Source of the DNA: Hansfordia pulvinata
Lineage: Eukaryota; Ascomycota; Sordariomycetes; Xylariales
Length of the DNA: 64,000 bases
Assembly: GCA_006538405.1 (NCBI GenBank)
Contig: BJKQ01000004.1
Coordinates: forward strand, 2,108,001-2,172,000
Reading direction: 5' to 3'
Of this stretch, positions 1 through 8,355 are shown in pieces. Under the pieces are notes generated by a model that was not told the DNA's origin, did not search any database, and worked only from the letters and a program-made list of their open reading frames with translations. The position numbers and the translations under genes are program-made. The stretch's first letter is position 1; every line of letters starts with the position of its first letter.

Positions 1-883
1 GGAGAGTGACGACACCGCACCAGCCGAGCTGGAGCTGGAATCCGGGGAGGCGGCGGGAGGCCGGGGCGCACCGTGCGGGCGGGACGGGGACGCTAGCACT
101 CAGGGCTCCGTTCACTGTGCTGCAGGGCTGCGTCAAGTGGAACGGGGTGCTGTTAGCGCCGCAGAGTCGCCCGCCTATAGGGCCCTCCAGGGCTCCTCCT
201 TTGGCCGAGCGCGGGGTAAGGGAGGCTGTAGCTGATCCATTACCACCACCACGAGGATCCTCCGAGTCGTCCGTCCGTCCGAATCTGGATCAACGACGGG
301 CCGGGAAGGGAACCGCAATGAGATGGCCCTGGGCGTCCTCCCAATGACTGGATGGATATGTCTTACTCGTGGAGTCCTGTCAATTGGAATTTTCAGGGGC
401 ATGCCAGATACCTAGATACCTACCTACATGTACGGAGTACGCCTGAATCTACATGTACATGTACCTAAGTCAGGCATCTACCAGGCACATCATAAGTAAG
501 GCGATTGGCCCGACCAAACAACCGGCGCTGGCAACAACGATAAGGATTGATGACTGAGATGATCACTACATCTGATGGGTCTATATGTACATCGAGATAA
601 CAAGGATGAACACCTGTATTATACAACCTGTCCTCCCGACGACCAGTGAGGAAGGTGGTGGGTGACAGACCCTAGAGGGGCGGTCGGGTGATGAATTACA
701 GGTTTAGTACACACAATATTATATCAATCAAGGCTCCCTTGACTCCTTCGCAAATCGCCCTTCGCACCCGAGATCCAAGTTGGTTAATGGGGAACTCATG
801 ATTGGGTCTGCGGCCGTCGCCAACAGCGTGCCCATCGCACTGGCACCCCGACACACGACGTAGACCGCAAGACAGGCGCCCGG
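1..883. other. Intergenic / window edge, no gene recognised
   Basis: No convincing coding exon is visible. The first 350 bases are GC-rich and open in several frames, but nothing resembles a known protein; they may belong to the leader or promoter of a gene outside the window. Positions 410-490 are rich in short palindromic words built from TACC, ATGTAC and TACGGAGTAC (431-440). The stretch next to 884 would hold the 3' untranslated region of the minus-strand MSK1 gene. Confidence 0.5.
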
Positions 884-2703
884 TCAGGTCTCTCTCCGGA
901 CAGCCCGGGACACCGAGGTGACGTTCTTGAGGCTGCCGAAGCTCAGAACGTCGCTGATGCTGGACCGCCCGCACAGCAGCATGACGAGCCTGTCAATGCC
1001 GCAGCCCCAGCCGCCAGTCGGCGGCAGGCCGTGCTCGAGGGCCTGCACGTAGCTCTCGTCAACGCGGGCGGGGCCCTCTCCGTCGTCGTCGTACCCGCCG
1101 CCGCCGACCCCGTCGCGCGCCGCCACCTGCGCCTCGAACTTACGGCGCTGCTCGAACGGGTCGTTCTCCTCCTCGTACATGTTGGCCAGCTCCCGGCCGC
1201 CCACGAACAGCTCCGCGCGCGCCGACACCAGCTGGCCCGTCCGCGGGCACGTGAAGGACTTGGCCAGCGGCGACATGCTGACGGATGGTGGGTGATGAAG
1301 ATGGGCTGTGTGTGGGAGAACGGCTCCAGGCACGTTGCTGCCAGCCAGTCGAGGAGCTTGTTCAGCGACATCCTCGGCGGGACGGGTGGCAGATCCGTCT
1401 TGGTGACGGTGCTGAGAAGTTGACCGAGCTCCGCCAGCGCGTCGGGAGAGGACAGGTCGGGAAACCGAATGCCGAGGATTCCCTCGAGTGACGGGATGAA
1501 TTCGAATTTCGCCCATTCGGCTTGCAAGTCGCAACTCGAAGGGGGCTGCAGCGCCCCGCGTTCTCTCACCGCGGCCGTGCGCTCAAAGATGGTCTTGATC
1601 ATGTCCTGCGTCATGCCCATAAGCTCGTCGAGGTTCGAGTACGCCATGTAGAATTCGCACGTGGTAAATTCGGGGTTGTGAGTCGAGTCGAGGCCCTCGT
1701 TGCGGAACGAGGGTCCGATTTCAAAGATCCTCTCGAGTCCGCCCACCACGAGTCGCTTGAGCCACAGCTCGGGCGCGATCCGCAGCGCAAGCTGTTTGTC
1801 GGAAAAGTCGTTCGCGATGGTGAGGAAGGGTCGGGCTAGCGCGCCTCCAGCGTCGTCAGACATGATGGGAGTCTGAACCTCGTCAAAGTGGTGCTCGCGG
1901 AAGAAGTCCCGCATGGCGAACAGGGTGGCCGAGCGGACGCGGAGAATGTCGGCATGCTGGCGGTTCACAAGCATGTCTGTGTGTTTGTGCAGGGCTCGGG
2001 CTTCTTCATCGATCAGTTTGTCGGGCAGCGGAGCGATGCTGGGGGCCAACATGTCTGGAGTGGTCGTCGCATCGAGAGTCAGGCGATGGTCCCGGCCGGT
2101 CCGGACTGCGACGCCCGAAACAGCGATGATGTCCCCCCGGAGGAACGGGCGGACGGCATTCTTGTATTCCGAAGTCGAGGAGAGGCCCAAACGGTTATAG
2201 TTCAGCATCACTTGGACCTTGTCCTGGCCGTCAGCCAGTTCTATGAACGTGAGCTTGCTGCCTAGAAACCGGATACCGGCAATGCGGCCGGTCAGAACGA
2301 CCTGACTACTGGCCGGCGCATCCTCAGACACAGCGTGGAAAAGACGGCTGAAATCGGATGGCGACAAATGGTGTTCTGTTCTAAATCTGGGGTACTCAAG
2401 GGCTCCGGCCTCTTTGAGCTTCTGGACACGAGCCTCGACCGTCTTGGAAGGTGACTCGTGATCCTCTCTAGACTCTGTTTGCTCTGCAGACGCGCGCGAT
2501 TCTCTTGTATTCTTACGTGACCCTGTTGCTTGTGTTTGACCGGCCGCAGAGAATCGCGCGGTTGTTGTAGACAGGGCATGTCGGGCCGCGGGGCCTGTCC
2601 TGGTCGACGGGAAAGAGGTTGCTTTCACGGCATGGGTGATGCCCGGACCAAGCAGCGGGCATGCCGGGCTGGCGCGTGCGATACGAAACAGTCGTTTACT
2701 CAT
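884..2703 (-). CDS. MSK1: Mitochondrial lysyl-tRNA synthetase (class II), disrupted by a one-base frameshift
   Basis: This should charge mitochondrial tRNA-Lys in the matrix. The N-terminus (ATG at 2701-2703) is rich in Arg, Ser, Ala and Thr and lacks acidic residues, as expected of a mitochondrial presequence. An OB-fold anticodon-binding domain follows (GRIAGIRFLGSKLTF...), then the class II catalytic core with motif 2 (RNEGLDSTHNPEFTTCEFYM) and motif 3 (GWGCGIDRL). The first frame runs from 2703 to about 1279 and reads through the conserved PIFITHHPS; the next conserved block, MSPLAKSF, is in another frame starting at 1276 and stays open to a TGA at 884-886. One base is missing in the codon at 1277-1278, and no intron can explain it because both flanking motifs are retained. 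The gene is either an otherwise intact copy with a sequence error or a very recent pseudogene. Its leader appears spliced (see 2708-2942). Confidence 0.9.
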
Positions 2704-2707
2704 GGCA

Positions 2708-2942
2708 CTATACAATCTAGCAACTAGTCGAAGCTGTTAGCTTGCGTTGAATCGAAGGTGGTCGATCGGTAGTACGGGCAAAGCATGAGGTTCAGATTGA
2801 AATGACTAACGACAGTCGCATTTACCACCGGAGCGGTATCGAATGCAGCGGTTCTTGAAAGTGAATCATCATTTGGAAAATACACGCCGCGTTTGAGTGC
2901 GGCGAGTGAGGCAATGAAAGATCGCGGAATAGCAATACTTAC
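2708..2942 (-). other. Probable 5'-leader intron of MSK1
   Basis: On the minus strand a canonical donor GTAAGT begins at 2942. A GCTAAC branch-type word lies near 2735-2740, followed by acceptors ending at 2724 (CTAG) and 2708 (TATAG), only a few bases before the ATG at 2703. The stretch upstream of the donor (to about 3190) has an open frame but no ATG, so it is better read as a transcribed leader than as a separate gene. The rest of the space up to the TIM10 start is the shared divergent promoter. Confidence 0.45.
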
Positions 2943-3512
2943 AGCAGGCTCTGCATCATTGTCAATACGGTGAGCATGGCTAAACAAGCCAATCAGTGAG
3001 TTGAGCCGCAGGAGCAACTCGCACTTGATCTTGGACAGATCCAATATCGCCAGCGCCACAGGTCGAAGACTGGCTGGGAAAATGAGAGAAGCCAAGGTCG
3101 AATAATGGGCTTCTGCTTGATGAGGTTGGTGAAGACAGCCCACGACCGGGGCGTATCGATAATGGCTGCTGTCTCTTATTGACCGCCTTCTCCTAAAGGC
3201 TAGCCCCGATCAGAACGTCGCCCGGAGCTGCGCAACGCGTCCGGCCTGGTGGCAGCCGCGCCCGAGCTATGACCCATACCTACTCGTACCTACGCGCTGC
3301 TCAGGTAGGGTACCTGGTGGAAGTACCCGGAATTAGATGGCAGGGCAGAAAAAAGTACGCAGCGCAGCTGCGCAGACATCATCGTCGACACGTCTTGAAT
3401 CCACCCTGCATCGAGCGACCCATCACCACTCACATCACCGACCACCCGCGCAACCCATCCGAAACTCCCAGTCTATTCCCAATCGATTCCTTCCAGATAA
3501 CGATACTTCACA
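2943..3512. promoter_or_regulatory. Divergent promoter between MSK1 and TIM10
   Basis: MSK1 reads left and TIM10 reads right from this roughly 570-bp space, so the two genes for mitochondrial proteins may share control; that is inference from position. The part nearest MSK1 looks like its transcribed leader. One TACTCGTA word is at 3281-3288, about 230 bp before the TIM10 start, next to GGTAGGGTACC-like words. No TATA box is clear. Confidence 0.4.
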
Positions 3513-3880
3513 ATGTCTTTTATGGGCTTCGGTAGACCCCAGCCCTCGTCGGCCGAGAAGATCGCCGCCGTCGAGGCCGAGATGAAGCTCCTGACGGAGA
3601 TGATGAACCGGTACGCACCGTGCCCCCGCCCACCAACCCCTCTGCCCTTCCTTTGCATCTCATTCTGATTGCTAATGTCCTCGATAATAGCCTCCAGCGC
3701 GCCTGCCAGAAGAAGTGCGTCCCCAACGAGTACCGCGAGGCCGACCTCAACAAGGGCGAGAGCGTGTGTCTCGACCGCTGCGCCGGCAAGTTCTTCGACG
3801 TCCACATGAAGGTCTCCGAGCACCTGCAGCAAGAGTCGGCGGCCAAGGGCCCTGGCGGCGGCTTCGGCATCGGGCCTTAA
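3513..3880 (+). CDS. TIM10: Mitochondrial intermembrane-space chaperone Tim10
   Basis: Small Tim chaperone that with Tim9 escorts hydrophobic precursors across the intermembrane space to the TIM22 and SAM machineries. There are two exons, 3513-3610 and 3691-3880. The 80-bp intron has donor GTACGC, a GCTAAT branch-type word and acceptor ATAG. The joined protein is 95 residues, close to the usual length. The twin CX3C motifs, CQKKC (residues 38-42) and CLDRC (59-63), form the two intramolecular disulfides of the family. The N-terminus [10 protein letters not shown] resembles yeast Tim10 (MSFLGFG...), which distinguishes it from Tim9, Tim8 and Tim13. The tail is Gly-rich. The intron falls at the start of the first helix-Cys block, and leaving it unspliced would add an early stop. 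No presequence is expected, because import uses the Mia40 route. Confidence 0.95.
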
Positions 3881-3897
3881 AGCTCTGCATCACGAGC

Positions 3898-3903
3898 AAT
3901 AAA
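3898..3903 (+). terminator. AATAAA polyadenylation-type signal of TIM10
   Basis: A perfect AATAAA lies 18 bases after the TIM10 stop codon. Fungal genes often use looser signals, so its use is not certain, and the position would make a very short 3' untranslated region. Confidence 0.3.
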
Positions 3904-6023
3904 ACGACACCAACGGACTGGCGACGCCGGACGGGAGGACGATCAGATGGGCGTCATCGCTGCCATCTGTGTGTATCAATAGGAAGACGCTTTGCGCCCT
4001 CCAGCAACATGGCTGCCCTCTGCCGGTGTGCCCACCGACAACACGCTTTAACCGCGCGAGATACCGGGCCCAACGGCTGTGCTGGGCCCACGCCTGTACA
4101 AAATCATAACGACTGGAGGGGACTGATGCGCTCTGTGTATTTTGGATAATCCTCCACTAAGTAGTCATCCTCGGCAAGCCTTGCACCAGCCTTGACGCTC
4201 CTGGGCAGGCGAGGTTGCCATAATGAAAGCATCATTCAAGCAATCAAACAGGACCGACCTGTGGCGTCGATGTGTTTCGCGTAGCATTTTGCCATCCGCG
4301 TACCTTACCACGTAACCGGATCATTGGAAATATGTAACGCGGAGAATCAAACTGGGCATTTCTATCACATACCAGTAGGTGCCCGTAGAATACCGCTTTC
4401 TTAACGTTGTCTGGGTCTGGCATGGCTTTCAAGCGCCGTGTCTTCGCAGCTGGACCCCATGGCTATGGTACGATTCCAGCCTCCGAGGCATGTGAGCCGG
4501 TCGAACACCGAGATGCCGACGTACGCCGCCGCCCCCAGCGTCGAGTCGTGGAAGCCCGGAGCGACCCGGCTCGCCGCTTCACCGTCTACGTGGGCGTTGC
4601 CCAAAAACGGCGCAGTCGGATTGCACGAGTCACTGGGCATCCGGCAGAAGGGGCCAGGATTGGGGTACGGGGCACGCCGCCTGGGTTTCCGTTCCGAGTA
4701 ACGTTCATAGAGATCCGGAACTATCGCGATCAGTGCGGGCAGATTATCAATCACTAACAGGCACGCGTACGAATAAAAGATGAAGGGCGCTTGAACGCAG
4801 ACAAGCTGGAAAGGTTGGCTGGCTTGGTTGAGCGATTGGTGGGACTTGGCACACCACCAGCTCCTCAACAAGTCGAGCCCTAGTGCCGGTGCTGATGTAT
4901 CGGTACCAGCGCTTGTCCATGTCCGAAGGCGGAGTATTGCAACATGACAGGAGCCAGTAAAGGTCATCCTATAAGTCATCTCCCAGTGCTCTGTATACCG
5001 GGCATCGCCTGGGGGCGTCACCATACACAGGGGGGAAGGGCAGTGCGAGCAGATCCGGCACCAGCTGCTGAGCCACAGGCGACAAGCCTGGGCCTCGGTC
5101 GCTGCTGATGCCCGATCAGATGCTCGACAAGGTCTCTGCTGGGGTGAAGTAGAAGGCGGGGAGGGGCAGTGCCGAGCGAGGCGTACTCGGACGAGTACCT
5201 ACCTACGTACCTTACGTACACTGTCGGTGACAGTCCATCGACGGCAGCATCAGACGTGGACGGAGAAATCGTACGAGCCGAGCCCTCCACCACCAGACAG
5301 CCCTCGCTACCGGTACCTACGGACTCTGGCGCTATCCCCGACATCACTGCAATCTCATTGTCGCCCCCCACGTGCGAAGTCGGCGTCGCGCAGCTAGCGC
5401 AGGTAGCGATACCCCTGAGAAACGACTGCCATTACTCTGAGACCCGGAAACGTGCCAAGAATATGCCTCTGCTGCTCCCGTTTCGGCAACGCGGCGGCTG
5501 CACATGCACGGTCGACTCGACCCCCCCCGGCCCTTTCTGGGGTCTCGCGGTGTACCGGTACAAGGTGCCGCGCCATCGGTTTTCAATTACACCTGGAATA
5601 CTCGTCCACCATCTCCGACCCGTCGTCCCTCGTCCGCGCGCGCGTCTCCTCCTGTCCCAGCATCTTTCTTCCGCCCTCGCTTGTCTTGTCCTCTTGCCCT
5701 TCACCTCCCCCTTCCGAATTAGCTTTACGAGTGGTCCCCGCGCGTCCGGCTGGCCTCAGTTCTCGTTTCCGCCTCTCGACGTCGCCAAACGAAAACTACC
5801 ACGATCTCCAACGTATCTGACTTATCCGCACTTGGCGTCCCGCCAAATCCTCCCTCCCTGCGCCGCCCGCCGCGAGACCCTGAAGTTTCGAAATCCGAAT
5901 TTTTTTTTTTCACACCCCCCGTTACTCCTCCCTTCCGCTGCCTAGCCGGGCGGCCAGGGACGACCGCCACCACCCAGTAGAGAGAGGCCCCCGAGATCCC
6001 GACGTCCTCGACTCGCGTGTACT
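3904..6023. other. Intergenic region between TIM10 and ADK2
   Basis: No recognised gene. A minus-strand open frame at 4401-5024 has coding-like third positions and is listed separately. Around 5183-5198 is a near-perfect copy of the dispersed palindrome (GTACTCGGACGAGTAC). From about 5600 to 5940 the plus strand is markedly pyrimidine-rich (CCTCCTGTCC, CTTCACCTCCCC, a T10 run), typical of a fungal core promoter and leader, and fits ADK2 starting at 6024. The long plus-strand open frame 5169-5945 looks fortuitous. Confidence 0.6.
4401..5024 (-). CDS. Possible small hypothetical gene or gene remnant
   Basis: An ATG-initiated frame of 207 codons with no recognised domain. Its second half, about 4430-4700, has strongly G/C-ending codons like the real genes here and contains Cys residues and one short hydrophobic run (FIFYSYACLLVIDNLPALIA). 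The first half looks less coding-like. No intron boundaries could be assigned. It could be one exon of an unrecognised gene, a decayed gene, or chance openness in GC-rich DNA. No function is proposed. Confidence 0.2.
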   Translation of the reverse strand: MVTPPGDARYTEHWEMTYRMTFTGSCHVAILRLRTWTSAGTDTSAPALGLDLLRSWWCAKSHQSLNQASQPFQLVCVQAPFIFYSYACLLVIDNLPALIAIVPDLYERYSERKPRRRAPYPNPGPFCRMPSDSCNPTAPFLGNAHVDGEAASRVAPGFHDSTLGAAAYVGISVFDRLTCLGGWNRTIAMGSSCEDTALESHARPRQR

Positions 6024-6866
6024 ATGGTCCTTCGCAAGGCGGCCCGCGTGATCCTCGTCGGCGCCCCCGGAGTCGGAAAAGGCACCCAGTCCGAACGCCT
6101 GCTCGCCCGCTATCCGCAGCTCTCCGCCATCTCCTCGGGCGACCTGCTCCGCCACAATGTCAAGCAGCGCACGCCGCTCGGGATCAAGGTGGAGAGCACC
6201 ATGAAGTCCGGCGGCCTCGTCTCGGACGACCTGATCCTCCGCCTCATCACCAACGAGCTGGGCCAGAGGGGCTGGCTGTCGGGCGGCGCCGCCGCCAACC
6301 TCATGACCCTCGAGTCCTCAGCCATCGACGCCGCCGGCGCCGCCGCCGCCACCACCGCCGACCCGGCCGGCGCGGGCCCGGGCCCGGGCCCCGTCTCGCC
6401 CTTCTTCGACATGAACCCCAACGCCGGCGCCCACCTCTCTTCGCAGGCCTCGGACGACCCGGCCGCCTCGTTCCTGCTCGACGGCTTCCCGCGCACCGCG
6501 GCGCAGGCGCGCAGCCTCGACGACGTCGTCCCCATCAACTGGGCCGTGTCCATCACCACGCCGCTGGACGTCGTAGTGGAGCGCATCTCGTCGCGCTGGG
6601 TCCACGAGCCCTCGGGCCGCGTCTACAACACCTCCTTCAACGCGCCCCGGGTCGCCGGCCGCGACGACCCCACGGGCGAGCCGCTGGTGCGCCGCGCCGA
6701 CGACGACGAGGCCGTCTACCGCGCCCGCTTCCGCAAGTTCCAGGAGACCAGCGAGCCGCTGCTCGAGCACTACGCCAAGAAGGGCGTCCTGTGGGAGGTC
6801 GACGGCCTGAGCAGCGACGAGATCAGCCCCAAGCTGTTCCGCGAGTTTGAGCGCCAGTTCTTGTAG
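6024..6866 (+). CDS. ADK2: Mitochondrial adenylate kinase (GTP:AMP phosphotransferase type)
   Basis: Transfers phosphate between nucleoside triphosphate (GTP in the AK3/Adk2 group) and AMP, balancing matrix nucleotides. The intronless 280-residue frame has the P-loop GAPGVGKGT at residues 13-21, the AMP-binding stretch SGDLLRHNV, the NMP-lid motif LLDGFPRT, and the LID region RWVHEPSGRVYNTSFNAP followed by GRDDPTGEPLVRRADD. The LID lacks the four-Cys zinc site of many bacterial enzymes, as is normal for the eukaryotic group. Between GWLSGG and SFLLDGFPRT lies a roughly 55-residue insertion rich in Ala, Gly and Pro (GAGPGPGP), encoded by very GC-rich DNA; insertions here occur in other filamentous ascomycetes, but the composition is extreme. 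There is no long cleavable presequence. Start chosen as the first ATG, which opens directly into the strand before the P-loop. Confidence 0.93.
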   Translation: MVLRKAARVILVGAPGVGKGTQSERLLARYPQLSAISSGDLLRHNVKQRTPLGIKVESTMKSGGLVSDDLILRLITNELGQRGWLSGGAAANLMTLESSAIDAAGAAAATTADPAGAGPGPGPVSPFFDMNPNAGAHLSSQASDDPAASFLLDGFPRTAAQARSLDDVVPINWAVSITTPLDVVVERISSRWVHEPSGRVYNTSFNAPRVAGRDDPTGEPLVRRADDDEAVYRARFRKFQETSEPLLEHYAKKGVLWEVDGLSSDEISPKLFREFERQFL

Positions 6867-8355
6867 GAAGGGGTGAAAGGGGGGGGGCCGGGGCGATCGG
6901 CCTGTGATGAGATTTTTGTTTGTGTACGATCCAAACGACGAGCCATGGCGTTGGCGGAAAGGGATAAAGAGCGCAAGCCCCCTTTCTCAGGAGTGCGCCT
7001 GGGTGTGCCACTTTGGACGCCCGGCGGAGTTTGAGGCGCTTTTGTAGCAGCACAGGCTTTTTTTTTTTTTTGGCTAAATACCCTAACACGGGCGTGTGGG
7101 TTCAAAGACGGAGCCCGTTTCCACGAACAATCAAAGATTGTACAAAGCAGCCCTCGCTGCTCAACCATGTCTCCTCCCTGCAGTGCGATTTGAACGAAAG
7201 CGCCAAGACTGTATGCTTTAGCGATGACCCAAGGCTGATGTGCACGTTGCTGCCCGTCCTATGCTGTGGAAGCAACGACGCAACAAGATGTAAACAGAAC
7301 CCAACGTGCGAATTCGAGTATGGAGGCAAACCAGGACCGTTTTCAACCGCCCTCTCACACGCTGACCAATAGACTTCATCAGCCAATCCTGGCAATGGAT
7401 CAGGGCCCGTCTGAACTCATAATCATCATCCAACACCCGACACATCTCAATATTGGAAGTCTGGCTACGGGGAAGCAGGAGGCGTACATCATCGCTCGGC
7501 CGCACCGGGCTAGTCACCATAGCTGCTCAAACCGGCGTTCGAGTGCCAAACCTAAGAAACCCCATTACAGCCACTCACTTCTGAATCCAAGTGGTTCCCA
7601 CAAACTTCAAAGCCAGAACCTCGATTACAGTCACTCGTATTCAAGCCCCAGTGGACTCTGATTCGCCTCGAGCGTGCCCATACAAACTCACTGTCAGAGC
7701 GCAACTGTCGGGGCGCAACATGACCAAGCACTTTGTTGGGGCACATCAAGTTTGGAATAGAGACGTATGACTGTATTTCAATGCAATGCTTGGTATCTAA
7801 TGGCAGTATGGAATACTTGGTATACTCATATGCCTGGCATCGATGCCTCCGTATAGATGTTTTCCCCAAGCTCAACAACTCTAAGAAAACGCTGCATGAG
7901 AACGAGGTCTCAAATAATTATACAAGGATATCATGTAGTAGTCCATCGCAAGAAATCGCCAAAAAAAAAAAATTCCACCAAAAAAGGCCATTCGTGCTGT
8001 TAGGAAAGCCCAGAGGACCAGAAAGTCGAGAGCCATGCGACGAGCGAGAGCGGCCCGTATATGCCAGCCAGCCTTGGGAGTCCGAAGAAGCGAGAAGTCG
8101 AGACGCTAGGAGGCAGAAGTCGAGAGCCATCCATCTCTCAAAACAAGACAAAGATTGCCCATGGCCCAGCGAAGGCCCGTATCCCAGCGAGGGCCCGTAT
8201 CCCAGCGAAGGCAGGAGAAGTCGAAAAAAGAATTCAACTTGAAGGGTAAAACAAAAGACATCCGATTCAAGAAACCCCATCCAGCAGAGAAAGAGAAAAA
8301 ACACAGCGGAAAAAATCAAAGAAGTTCAAAACGTCCCAATCAGAAGCGTGGTTGG
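6867..8355. other. Intergenic region between ADK2 and the F-box-like gene (convergent 3' ends)
   Basis: No gene recognised. Both flanking genes end here, so their 3' untranslated regions and terminators must lie within it. A T13-type run is near 7060, AT-rich DNA follows at 7730-7960, and short direct repeats containing GAAGTCGAGA occur near 8025-8135. An 18-bp tandem repeat at 8165-8213 is listed separately. Confidence 0.6.
8165..8213. repeat. 18-bp tandem repeat, about 2.7 copies
   Basis: The unit CCCAGCGAAGGCCCGTAT begins at 8165, 8183 (one change) and 8201 (partial). It lies about 150 bp beyond the stop codon of the F-box-like gene, within or near its 3' untranslated region. No coding role is apparent. 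Confidence 0.75.

Noticed and set aside
1279..1345. An intron to explain the MSK1 frame change
   Set aside because: TCAG at 1278-1281 could mimic an acceptor, but any intron ending there would delete the conserved PIFITHHPS block; a one-base indel explains both flanking motifs.
5169..5945. 258-codon plus-strand frame upstream of ADK2
   Set aside because: It runs through an obvious pyrimidine-rich promoter/leader, has no recognisable motif, and overlapping frames are also open.
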